Assembly (NCBI GenBank): GCA_028023455.1
Contig: JAQFVV010001059.1
Location: 1-64,000, forward strand
Reading direction: 5' to 3'
Length of the DNA: 64,000 nt
Origin: Epiperipatus broadwayi
Taxonomy: Eukaryota > Onychophora > Udeonychophora > Euonychophora > Peripatidae
Below are positions 34,156 to 44,860 of the stretch, piece after piece (position 1 is the stretch's first letter; the number at the start of each line of letters is the position of its first letter). The notes beneath the pieces were generated by a model. That model was given only the letters and a program-made list of their open reading frames with translations, made no database searches and was not told the DNA's origin. The position numbers and the translations under genes were made by a program.

Positions 34156-34329
34156 GTAGTAGAGAAAAAAGATTTCTTTAATATTTCAACATGAGAATCC
34201 ATGCATTCAAAATGATATTGTAGTTTGTTTTGCCAGTGACAAAGTTTTGATAATCAATATAATACTAGTGGAAAATTCAATAAAATTTCTAGGCAAAGAA
34301 CATTGTGATGAAAAATCAGATCAGACAAA

Positions 34330-34415
34330 TTTGAATATCTCTGCACTATAACATAGACATTTATTAAAAAATTTGATTATCCCCGCACAATAACATAAAC
34401 ATTTATTAAAGAAAT
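34330..34415 (+). repeat. Short tandem duplication
   Basis: The string ATAACATAGACATTTATTAA and its close copy ATAACATAAACATTTATTAA lie about 45 bases apart. Confidence 0.75.
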
Positions 34416-34478
34416 TTTATGGTCTTTCATTACTTTTAAAAAGGTATATTAAATGGGATTTTTTTTTAATTTTTCTAG

Positions 34479-34589
34479 ATTGCTTGTTACACATCTTGAA
34501 GATATTAAATGGATCAAAAAGATAGGTTTGCCAGAGTTCATTGTCCCAGATCACGTATTGGATATAGTTTATACTCAGTGCCTCTGTTG
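34479..34589 (+). CDS. TMC exon B
   Basis: 111 bases: one base completing Lys, 36 codons, two bases. The acceptor is a T-run ending TTTTTCTAG (34478); the donor is GTAAGA at 34590. It encodes LLVTHLEDIKWIKKIGLPEF then IVPDHVLDIVYTQCLC. Preceded by FPRK from exon A, this is the FPRK-LLV join seen in TMC5/TMC7-type proteins. The PEF-I-P--VL-IVY-Q block is the conserved segment before the next pore-region helix. The exon is too short for ORF tracks and was found from the required splice phases. Confidence 0.93.
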
Positions 34590-35649
34590 GTAAGAAAACT
34601 ATGAGAATATATGTATTGTGATACATCAGACATTCTTTGAGGGTTTTTTTAATGTAAGGATAGGCAAAAGACTATTCATATAAGAAAGGTTGATAGATGA
34701 ATGATCCTGAAATTACAAATGGTATTTAAAAGTACCAATGTTTCTGTAACACTCAACAATTCTTTAAAAATGGTAATAACTGAATTCTAAAAAAAAGAGA
34801 CTGTTGTTCTGGAAAAAATAATTGAGATACTGTGGAAACCTTGGCAAACAGTATATAGATATAGTGCTTACTACTTAATAAAATCCCATTTACTGATCTT
34901 TTATTGTCTCAATGGTCTTTTGCTTTCTTTATACAGAAGAAACCCAAAAAGATAAATGACATCTTTATCCGAGAAAATACTTATGTTAACATATATATGC
35001 TTAAAAATTATCTCAGATCTTCAAATAAATAAATGAAGACCTTGGACAAAAAGAAAATAATCCCAAGATGTATTACACTTTAGTCAGCTCTGATCACATC
35101 TGTGAAAATATTCATGTTAACATACATATGCTTAAAAATTATCTCAGGAAAATAAACCTTAAACTGCATTTTTACTGAATCAACACCCTTCAGTTATCCC
35201 AGATCACAAACCTCTCTCAAGTACTTTCAGTATTAATTATTATTTATTTATCATATACTGCCAATGTTCAAATTTTTACACTCACACACAATGACAATTA
35301 CCATTTTTACATAAATACATTAACGATTATTACAATCATCAAGTCTAGCCTAATACATGAATCTTAATAATCTTTAATTTATTGATCTAAAGATGATGAT
35401 TACTACTGAATACATATAAAAAATGACAGAAATTCAAGATCTTGATTGAAGGCAATATTGGTGACTACTTTAGGGGGGGGGGGACCTTCTCTAGATTTTT
35501 ATCCCAGTGAAGGTATGTTACATGGAGAAGGTCATGCCTAGGTATAAACTATTTTAGTGCTAAACTCATAGTATTCTAAAAGCTTTATAAAAAACTTGCT
35601 ATTTTATTCAACAGCTTGGTAAAGGCTTCTGCTTCTTTTTTCTTTAGCA

Positions 35650-35855
35650 GCTGGATTAAAATTTCTCTGTTTCTCTTGAACAGTTAAGTTAGCAATATAT
35701 CTTCTCTTACTGGGTTTGCAGCAGCAGGATCAAGATTTGACTGCTCTCTCTTCAACAGTTAAGTTAGGAATAATTTTCTATATTTTTCAGTAACTGGATT
35801 AAGATTGGATTTTTCTCTCTTCAACAGTTTAAGTTAGGAATAATCTTTCCAGACA
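35650..35855 (+). repeat. Minisatellite, three units of about 70-75 bp
   Basis: ACAGTTAAGTTAG-type string at 35680, 35755 and about 35824, each preceded by GGATTAAGATT-like and CTCTCTTCA-like blocks. Confidence 0.85.
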
Positions 35856-37351
35856 CTTGGGTATAGTCACTAATTCACACCCCACATATTTTTTCTAGAA
35901 CAATCTTGCCCACAAGACAATTACAATGTCTCTTACATGATAATGTTTATGACAACCAATTAGATAAAATTTCATAAATACAATTGTTCAGAAAATTACC
36001 CCCTTAATCATAAATATTGAAAATGAGTCAAGAACGTAAAATTAATAACATAAAATTCTAGACATTCCCTTATAATTAAAAACCAAATCTTCTTGCAAAA
36101 AAAAAACCAAGATAATCAGTTAATTGTACTGCTTTGATTTTTCTTTTTTTATTAAATAGAGATAAAGAAAAAAAGCAACTCTGATTAATTAAAAATCTTA
36201 TTTTGTTTTTTTTTTTGTTTGTTTGTTTCTTCCCTCTCTTTTCCTTTTTTTTTTTTTAAATATTCATAAATATATTTAATGTTTGAGAACTCTCATACTA
36301 TCATATTAATGACTTAAAAAATATTGAGTTAAATAATAACCCTTTAAAAAGAAAATTGGTCTAAGAAAATTAAATATTACTTTTTATATTTAAACCTGAG
36401 GAACATGCTGTCAACTATCTAATTATTTATTTTTCTTAGTCCATCTATGCAGACAACTGGTTACAATATATTGTAACCTACATTTGAGGATGATGAATAA
36501 CAAAAGGATGCTGCTGATGCTGGGGAGCAAATGATACTTGGCATCCAAATATAAGAATTATAAGAATAAGAATTAAGGTGTATACTATGCTATCATTAAC
36601 AAATATTATAAAAAGGCCTAGATCAATCTGATATATAAAATAATATTAATAATTAATAAAATATGATAATAAACTCTTTGTTATAATGAAATTTAACTAA
36701 TCATCAGACTGTGTTTTGGTTACATGTAATTATATTTTTAAATTAAACATACCTAAAATGCATATCTAATTGCATTGAGCTATGATAAGATTCCAATATT
36801 AATGAATTTTAAAATACACTTTGAATCATAAATAATAACTCAATGATTAAAAATAACAATAATAAAAACTTATTTAATTTGTTGTAAAATAATTTCTGAT
36901 TTGGGAAAGTAATAACGTTATAATAATATTGAAATATACATTTTAATAACTATAATTTCTTATGATTTCTTTTAGCTAATTTCTCAGGGTAAATTATCAA
37001 TCACTAAAGTAATGGTTGATAAGCAGATAATTGGATAGCAAAAGGATTTGTTGGTATTCAATCATCCAGAAATAATAGAATAGTCATCCTTACATAATGA
37101 AAGTCAAATAATTATCTTTATTATATTTAAACTAATAATGACAACAGAATAAATCATATTTTAATCATGCTAATAATAAATCAAGTCTTATGATGATTTA
37201 ATGAAATAATAATAATATGTGTTTACATTCATGTAAAGCTCATTCTTATATCTCGGAATAAGTACAACCGGGATCAGATACTAAATTAAACAGTATTTGT
37301 AAGACTGAAAAACATTTAAGTGGTGTTTTGCAACTTTATTCTATATCTTAA

Positions 37352-37352
37352 A

Positions 37353-37394
<42 letters not shown>

Positions 37395-37420
37395 CATCAT
37401 CATCATCATCATCATCATCT
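37352..37420 (+). repeat. Compound microsatellite (AAT)n(CAT)n
   Basis: About 14 AAT units followed by about 9 ATC/CAT units. Confidence 0.95.
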
Positions 37421-39138
37421 CTCATTATATGTGATGAACTACTGGGTATGCTCTTAGGGAAATAAATTGTCCAGTATTAAAATAATCATAACTTTTTAAA
37501 ATATTTCAAATACTATCAATAAATTGTATCTCTAAAATGGGTGACAACATTTGAATCATTAACTAATAATAGTTTAATAAATGTTTTACTCTTCCATAAA
37601 ATTAATTTATTTATTAGTGTGAAATCAAAATGTATAAATATCATATGCTTGTGATTAAAATGATGGTAACCAAATAACAACAAATAAGAAATAATGGGAC
37701 ATGACAACTAAAGTTGCAATCACAAAATATAACAATTTATTTTAACAGCATTTAAAACTATACATACTCAACACTAGAACATTAAGACTTCATGATACCC
37801 CAATCTAAGATATAATCAAATTCCAACAGAAAATAAACAATGGCAAAGCAAATAATGTAGAGTCGTAATAAATGTTGTAATGTAATATAATCTTATGCTT
37901 ATAAGTATATGAGATCAAATTGTGATAATTATTTTTAAATAACAAGCATTAATTAAATCCATATATCAAGTGTCAAGAACCATTTCATTTAATAATAAAA
38001 TTGAGAATGTTAAATGGTTACCTTTATTCAAATATAATGCCAATATAAAATATACAATCATTTATTAATTAAACATAATAATACCAATGATAAATTAAAT
38101 ACTATCCTTCTGTTTTGTTTTTAATAATGATTGATTCCATTTTTAAAAGTTGGGTTCTAAGCTGAACAACAACTTTAGAGCAGGTGGGAGTAAAGTAACT
38201 TTGTTAATAAGTACTTTATCATTTTTATATACAAGACTTATTTCTATAATGATCTAAATTTCATTCATAGAATAGTAATGAATTTTCCAGTTGTTATGGT
38301 AGACGTTTATATACTTAAATGTAGTACAAGTACTTTTATATTTATTATTTTATCTTCCAGCTTTATTTATTTGTGAATAACCATTAATAGAACACAATTT
38401 ATTAATTATTCATATGAAAATTATTATAACAGGAAGCTTTAAAAATCAATTCCTTCCTTAAGATATCCAATCCTTCTATAAAACAATTTGCAATAATAAT
38501 TGCATTTCAAACCTGCCTTAAAGGTGCAATATCATCATAAATACAAGTTAATTTTCAAGTATTCAGCCTCAATAACCTCATAGTAAAAAATGTTAATTTT
38601 GTAATGCATTTAAATAAATTATTCAGATAATTTGGTTAATATCAAAGTTCCACCAAAGTTATTTATAATTAATGATAAAGTTCTAAAATGCTTATAAGTC
38701 TAGGTTCAGGCATTCTATTAATTAATTCACCATCTAATTTAAAGTTCATATTACAGAATTAGTATAAAAATAAAAAGACAAGCATTCTTACAGAATTTGT
38801 GGAGTTACTCATGGATGACTTCTTGTTGACGAGAGGCATTTCTTCTAAGATAATAAACAAATTCATAGTAAGGTGTATAATTTATATTCTACTGAATTTA
38901 TATAGCCAGAGTAGAATTATCTCTTGATGGAAAATAATGATTTTTTTTACTCCATTTTTTGTCATACTACTTAAACATTCTTTGGTATAATATTTATTTG
39001 ACATTCTGTTGTTTTGATTTCTTAAAAATACATTTTTAATATATTCAGCAACACTTAATTAGTAAAATTAATTCAATTTAGCCAGAGTCAGACAATTAAG
39101 AAAAATTCTCATATTGTTCAGGGTGCAAGAAAAAATAG

Positions 39139-39178
39139 TAATAATAATAATGATGATGATGATGATGATGATGATGAG
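39139..39178 (+). repeat. Compound microsatellite (AAT)n(GAT)n
   Basis: Short AAT run followed by about nine GAT units. A TGA-type run is also the RTE 3' tail, but no RTE sequence precedes this one. Confidence 0.9.
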
Positions 39179-39595
39179 TCAAACTTGGTTTCACCTTTTT
39201 ATAAACTTTTTCACATGACATCTAAAAAATTGAGAACTAATTAATTCTTATTGATTAATTAAGATAAAATTGATTTAAAATAAAATGATTAATTCTATTA
39301 TCTATTTTTTTTTATTCTCAAGAAATTTATTCAATTAATGTTACATAGCATGTTAGTTTGGTAAATAATAATTTGGCTTTATTCTAAATGTGATATATTT
39401 TAGTGTTTTCTCTTATTTCTTTAATTTGTTATGATTCAGCTAGAGAAAGATTTGATAGACTTAGTCTTCATTTTTATATTGACCAGAATTTTGTATGCCA
39501 GGCTCTTGATTAAGTCTTGAAGTTACTGTTTATACTTGGTCTCTAGTGGTTTGTATTATTTTGTTGTTTAACAAATTTCAAGTGTCTGTAAACCT

Positions 39596-40445
39596 ATGTG
39601 GAACGGCCATCATTTCATCTCTTTGTTTAATTTTCATCATTGTATTTCTAAAAAATTGTTCATTTTGATGGGGTTAGATAAAAGTTTTATGGCATCTTAC
39701 TAGCCACAGGGCCATTGTAAGAAATAAGCTAATCTGTATGAAAGCAAATTGTTTAGATTGGATGCTTTTTTTAATGATATTATGGTGTAGTAGTTAGTAT
39801 TAAGATTGTTGTAGATGATTTTTTTTGATTAGTTAAGACCTGTGCCAGAATTAATTAAGTGGTCAAAGGTTTCTTCTTCTTTGTTGCTTAGTTGGCGAAT
39901 GTCATCTAGGTTGGCAATGCCACTTTTATGTTTAAGGAACCAATTGGTGGGCATGCAGCCCGTGTTAATTTTAATTGCTAGGTCCAGATACTTTGGCTCC
40001 ATCCTTTGATTAGTGATGTTTAGTGGCCTCTGTTCTGGTGTTAAAATGGGTATATAGGACTATAGGCATCCTAAATTTTTAATTTATTGGTGAATGCTTG
40101 CTCTGACAGAATTGAGACACTTTTTAAGTTGTTAATACCTGAGTCTAACCAGTTGACTTTGTTAGGGGGTGGGTGATCAGTTGGTATCACTGAATTTAGT
40201 ATGACTTGATAGCTTGTTTGGCTGATTAAGTTTCTTACTAGGTTGTGTGTCTTTTGTATTTCATAGGCTTTTAAGGAATGGAAAGACATGCCATTCTATT
40301 TCCTTGGCTGTTGCATGGCCTTTATGCTTAGAGATGCTTTCTTGCCTTTCCAAAACAGTCTGGCTGCTAACATATTTATTTTGTTGATGAAACTTTTGGT
40401 AAGCTGGATGGTAGGCTATTATCTAATTGTTGTAAAATAACAAAG
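39596..40445 (-). pseudogene. Tx1/L1-like LINE C-terminal relic
   Basis: Minus-strand translation from about 40400 gives FINKINMLAARLFWKGKKAS, then an MSFHSLKAYEIQKTHN block (ORF 40071-40289). It fits the region after the RT in Tx1/L1-type LINEs, where a W-GKK motif is followed by a G(M/L)-F-SLKAY-like block. Further on, in a shifted frame near 39850-39950, KYLDLAIKINTGCMPTNWF and ETFDHLI recall the C-terminal cysteine/histidine region. Frameshifts and stops make it dead, and no RT active site is present. The match to the clade is by eye. Confidence 0.55.
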
Positions 40446-40472
40446 TCCCCAATATTTAATAAATATTTTATC

Positions 40473-40792
40473 TATAAACATCACATGATCACCATCTCTT
40501 ATGCTAGCACATAACTGTTATTAAACAGGCAAAACTCTCCATACAGTAGTGCCAACTTGTGCCAACCAGAGTAATCATTTGATGCCAGAAGGCTTATGCA
40601 TAAAATCCCCATCTAGGTGCAGTTGTCTCAGATCCAAGGTTCCTCACTGAAGAAGGCCACAAGCCAGAAACTAGTCTGGGTATATCGGATGAGTAGGCAC
40701 TAGATGGGGATTTTATGCACAAGCTTTCTGGCATCCATTGATTATTCTGGTTGGCACAGGATGGCACTACTCTACGGAGAGTTTTGCCTGTT
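40473..40792. mobile_element. Foldback element (FB family), complete, 12-bp target duplication
   Basis: 320 bp, bracketed by perfect AAATATTTTATC repeats (40461-40472, 40793-40804). The two arms are inverted for roughly 100 bases: AACAGGCAAAACTCTCC at 40524 against GAGAGTTTTGCCTGTT at the right end, plus GATGCCAGAAGGCTT and AAAATCCCCATCTAG with their complements. Centre: CACTGAAGAAGGCCACAAGC then CAGAAACTAGTCTGGG. No ORF of its own. Target duplications of this size point to a retro-type integration. The outer left end (ACATCACATGATCACCATCT) has no partner in this copy but does in the 32.6 kb copy. Confidence 0.85.
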
Positions 40793-40804
40793 AAATATTT
40801 TATC

Positions 40805-41584
40805 CTCAAAATATTTATTTTTCTTTTTTTAATTATTAAATATACCATATTTTATTAAATATAATTTTATATAGTATGTTCTCATTTTCTTTATTACTTT
40901 CAAAATTTTAAATATTATAGTGAAATTATTTTATTAACTTTCATGTACTCACACACACATTTAAAGTAACTGTCTTCAATTAATTAAAATGTCTATTATA
41001 ACATTTTGAAGATTATAGAATTCTATTTATTTAAAATGATAGAACAAAATATAATTTACTTTAATAATTATTATTAAATTATTTAATCAACAATTACAAT
41101 CAGCTTCAATTTGACTTGTAATATTATAAACTAACTTATCTTAGAATTATTTCCTATTACTTGACTTAGAAAATTACTGTTGAAGTATAAAATCAACTGA
41201 TATCTTAATTTTTGATTATATAACTTATGCTTAAATATGCAGCTTAAATACTTAAATTTTATTTTAATATAAGGTTGTATCATATCTTTACAACATTAAT
41301 GATATGTAACACCCCACATATACCATTATAGAAGCTTCTAAACTAAAAAAAAAAAAAAAAATTGTATTACACACACAAAAAAAATTTTTTTTACAACTTA
41401 ACCATAAAAATAATTTCCTTCAGAAGCAAGTGCAATCAAAAGATTACAACATTGCAATCTTTAATGCCTATATAAATATATTGGACCATTAATAAAGGTG
41501 GGATTCCACCTTTATTGTTAAAAGGTTGCCTTGACAACAGTTTGAAATTTGTTATTGATTTCGGATTTGTCTAAGTGTTAACTG
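40805..41584. other. Intron sequence
   Basis: AT-rich; A-run at 41344-41361. No gene recognised. Confidence 0.5.
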
Positions 41585-41596
41585 TTTTTTAATGAT

Positions 41597-41689
41597 GATC
41601 ATCATCATTATCAGCCATTATCAATCCACTGCAGGATGAAGGTCTCTCCAAGTTCAATCCATCTCCGATCTCTTCACATCATTTTAATA
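41597..41689 (-). mobile_element. Very short RTE 3' insertion with 12-bp target duplication
   Basis: Reverse complement of the RTE 3' end (GATCGGAGATGGATTGAACT, GGAGAGACCTTCATCCTGCA, then a TGA/TAA tail). Flanked by perfect TTTTTTAATGAT at 41585-41596 and 41690-41701. Confidence 0.9.
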
Positions 41690-42031
41690 TTTTTTAATGA
41701 TATATATATATTACTACAATTTTAAATACAAGAGTCAAATTTCCTAGTTTATCTAAGATAGATCAATAGTAATTTTTCAGAATAACTTTCTTAGAAAGCT
41801 GACTGGCACTACTTATGGTTGTGATGCAAGTACTTTATGGACAGCTTCCCTAGCACTAGCACATTTATCTAGTGAATATTGTGCACCTCAAAGTTCCATA
41901 ATAAATTTCTGGATGTTTGGTTAAATATTACCAAGAGAACTATTTAAGTTTATCCCTTTGTAATAACTTCCTGTTTTTTCCCATAGTTAGCAATAGATTT
42001 CAGAAGAAAAGTTGTCTCACCAAAAATATAT

Positions 42032-42170
42032 AAAAAGCTATTAAGCAAATATTTTATCTAGCGCCGTGCTTGCAATTATATTTCATTCCAATATCAGCCT
42101 TTCAAGCTAATTGAGCATGCTCAATTAGCTTGAAAGGCTGATATTGGAATGAAAAAGCTATTAAGTAAAT
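42032..42170. repeat. 74-bp perfect palindrome inside 19-bp direct repeats
   Basis: 42081-42117 and 42118-42154 are exact reverse complements with no spacer (centre TTGAGCA|TGCTCAA). AAAAAGCTATTAAG followed by c/t and AAAT occurs at 42032-42050 and 42152-42170, as if a target duplication. Confidence 0.9.
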
Positions 42171-42204
42171 CAAATTTTCTAACAACTCAAAATATAAAAC
42201 CACC

Positions 42205-42255
42205 AAACATCACATGATCACTACTATATGGAGAGTCTTGCCTGTTTTAATAACT
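42205..42255. repeat. Foldback repeat (FB family), end fragment
   Basis: AACATCACATGATCACTACT joined directly to ATGGAGAGTCTTGCCTGTTT: left and right outer ends of the family with the interior missing. Confidence 0.75.
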
Positions 42256-42856
42256 CAAAATATAGTTTACCACTTAAGAATCATCTCAAATCAAAATCTT
42301 TTTTTTTTTTGGATATTCAATCAAAAATCTATAATTGAATAATTATCTTGTAAAAAGGAGGGTTTTTGTGAGATTCTAAACAAATATCATTTTAAAGATT
42401 TAACAATAAAACCAACTGGACTTGATCTTCCTAAATACACCTGAATTCTGGTCAGCAGATTCAGGATTCTATGTTAATTGCATCCATCTGTTTTGCAAGT
42501 GAAATTTAGAAACTACTGATCTATTTAAATGTGGGCAAACAATGACTACATAGTTAATGATTGTTGAATCTAGTTACAGTCACAGAATTGAAGTTTTTAA
42601 TAAATCAACTAGAGAATTTATCTTCTGGTTAGAATCTCTTTGAGATCCTTTATTATATTTTGTTAATAGTTAAGCTGTCTGAAAAAAAATGCATACACTT
42701 TTATTAAACTAGAGATTTTATATCATTTCTGATCACTATATATTTTAAATTTATTTTTATTATTATTAATTGTTATTAAGATTAATATAACTATTTTGTA
42801 TTAATATTAATACAACTTCCTACATATACACATACACTTTTATTTTCTTTTTGCAG

Positions 42857-42932
42857 GTTGGGAACTCTGTTTTCTCCCTTCATGCCAACCATAACTATAT
42901 TGAAATGTATAATAATATTTATTGTTAAAAAA
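42857..42932 (+). CDS. TMC exon C
   Basis: 76 bases: one base completing Trp, then 25 codons. Acceptor TTTTTGCAG (42856), donor GTAAGT (42933). Encodes LGTLFSPFMPTITILKCIII then FIVKK, matching the conserved W-G--FSP--P-I--LK-IIIF-VK block of TMC proteins. It is a hydrophobic pore-region helix ending in two lysines at the membrane face. Ends on a codon boundary, as exon D requires. Confidence 0.93.
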
Positions 42933-43146
42933 GTAAGTGATTAGTTTTCTCAATACTGTAATAACTTAAATATAATGTAAAATTCATTTTGAAAGCTTTG
43001 ATTTTGAATATGTATGGATATAAGTTTGTGGAAAGATGTGTTACAATCAAAATTATTATGATGACATTTTTAAAACAAGTTTATGTTTAAACTTACATAC
43101 TTTTTAATAATTTATTACTCTAAGAACTAATTTTTGTTTTTTACAA
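42933..43146. other. Intron sequence
   Basis: Nothing recognised. Confidence 0.5.
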
Positions 43147-43640
43147 TATACTGTATTTATGATGTATAGGATGCAGCAGCATATAAGATGCACACGTCCC
43201 CTTTTATACACATTTTATAGTTGCTTATTTCTACAAAAAATATAACTAGGGAACATTCAATTAGGTACCTTTTAATCTTCATTTTCACAACCCTGAAATT
43301 CATCTCCAGAACTAAATGAAGAATAACTTAAAGCCTCTTCTTCAGAAACTGAGACTTTGTATAACAAATCATCCTCTATGCCATCACGTGAGTTATTAAT
43401 TTCACATTTTTTAAATGTTGTTACAGACTGTCTCATGTTTTGCAGCATCCCAAGAAGTTTAGGCCCATTCACAAATCTGCAAAATGTTAGGCTTCTTCCT
43501 AATGGTGTCATTTCAGAATTTGTAGACAACATCCCACTGTTCCATTTTTTCATAAATCCTCCATATAGTTTTAATTCAATCTTTTAAAATTGAAGCTGGC
43601 TCGTAAGGTCACCTAAAATTGCAGCTGAGTTTTTAGTTGG
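43147..43640 (-). pseudogene. pogo/Tigger-type transposase C-terminus with terminal repeat
   Basis: Minus-strand ORF 43272-43553 contains MTPLGR and FKKCEINNSRDGIEDDLLY. It corresponds to the region after the DDE catalytic core in pogo/Tigger transposases (ELTP-G, then FKKCGISN--DG-EDDLL), followed by an acidic Ser/Glu tail. Upstream in translation, in a broken frame, is a TSQLQ-like remnant. Beyond the stop, at 43150-43200, TACTGTATTTATGATGTATA and GCATATAAGATGCACA resemble the terminal repeat of such elements (form CTGTATTTACC-GTATAAGACGCA). The catalytic part is missing; dead copy. Confidence 0.7.
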
Positions 43641-43734
43641 TTGATTTTATTTTTCATAACTTCTGTTCAGTGGCTTTCTACTCAGTGCATTGTTGTCATG
43701 TGATCACACATCACTATAGTTATTTTCAATGGAC

Positions 43735-44135
43735 TGCAAAAATTCAAATTATTCTTTATTTAAATGGTAGTATTTTCAAATATTTTATATAGATTTCAGC
43801 TAGCAACATGCATTTTCTATTATATTTGATTTTGGGAAGTAAAAATACTATTATATAGTCTTTCTAAGTATATTTAATATTAAACATGTTTGTTTAATTG
43901 CTATGCAGTATCTTTCTTAACTTCATTTCACAGTCCTTATTTAAATTAGCTTGAATTTTAATATAGATGTATATAACATCATTGCATTATATATTGAAGT
44001 GAGTTCCCTTTCAATAGGTTGCAAAAATTCAATTTTTTCTTTATTTAAAGGGAAAGTGTTGATGAAAAGAATATAGATATGGGGCATTTCAAATATTTTA
44101 TATAGATTTCAGCTAGTATTGTGCATTGTTTCTAT
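43735..44135 (+). repeat. Direct duplication, 285-bp period
   Basis: TGCAAAAATTCAA at 43735 and 44020, each followed by TTTCAAATATTTTATATAGA and TTTCAGCTAG. Diverged elsewhere. Confidence 0.75.
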
Positions 44136-44149
44136 ATATATAATCAATA

Positions 44150-44236
44150 AAGCAAGTCATATATAACGTGACATTGCTTTTATAAGCTTGTATTTACAAA
44201 AATGTAATATAGAGAGCATACCAATAGCTCAAACAA
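44150..44236 (+). repeat. Dispersed 90-bp repeat, copy 1
   Basis: AAGCAAGTCATATATAACGT, then AGCTTGTATTTACAAAAATG and ACCAATAGCTCAAAC. A near copy is at 49958-50046 and a weaker one at 54778-54850. Confidence 0.8.
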
Positions 44237-44269
44237 TCTCTTAATATATATATATATATATATATTAAT

Positions 44270-44860
44270 AATTCAAACAAATTTATTTAACACAGTATTC
44301 AAAATTAAATAATATATTCTTTACTGGAAGTACTTTCGATTGTTTCACTGACAATCTTTATCAACTATTAATACAAATGCACAGAAAATAAAAACTTGCA
44401 TTACCCATCATTCAATCCATTCAAATTTCCCACAATTCTGTTGTTTTTATATTAGCTGATTGTCTATTCATTAAATCATCACTATTTCTAGATATCATCA
44501 TTGCCTCCTTAATTTTTCGTTTTTCATTACATCTTTCAATTAGAATAATTTTTACATTTTTATTATTAAATTTAAAACCATAATTACATGCTTTATTATA
44601 ATCAAAAATAATTGATGGAGTATTCATATTTACTGAAGATACATTTTCTTTCTGTACACGTTTACTAATGTCTTATGATCATTATATCGTTTTTGTAATG
44701 TACATTTTGATTGCCCTATATATTTCTTTCCACAACGACATACCAACATACATTTGTATTAATGGTTGATAAAGATTGTCAGTGAAACAATCGTAAGTTC
44801 TTCCAGTAAAAAATATATTATTTAATTTTGAATACTATCTTAAATAAATTTGTTTGAATT
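44270..44860 (-). mobile_element. Penelope-like element fragment: GIY-YIG endonuclease between inverted LTR-like arms
   Basis: Arms 44270-44379 and 44751-44860 are inverted copies, about 94% identical by eye. The interior, read on the minus strand, encodes CRCGKKYIGQSKCTLQKRYN followed by DH, then after a frameshift a 68-codon ORF (44421-44627) with ERCNEKRKIKEAMMIS and a closing LWEI. CG-KYIGQ---L--R---H is the GIY-YIG nuclease pattern found at the C-terminus of Penelope-like elements; that nuclease cuts the target. The RT domain is absent (5'-truncated). Inverted terminal copies are a known feature of this class. The arm carries TTGATAA, a 6-bp stem GATTGT/ACAATC and GAAAG, resembling the hammerhead motif reported for Penelope-like elements. 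Confidence 0.85.

Larger units (their letters stand above)
34590..39595. other. TMC intron B-C, first part
   Basis: AT-rich with no gene. Contains a duplicated block (ATATGCTTAAAAATTATCTC at about 34997 and 35127), a G-run at 35472-35482, a minisatellite and microsatellites listed separately. Confidence 0.5.

Noticed and set aside
37352-37420. CRISPR-like or regulatory array
   Set aside because: Simple trinucleotide repeats in an animal intron; no spacers.
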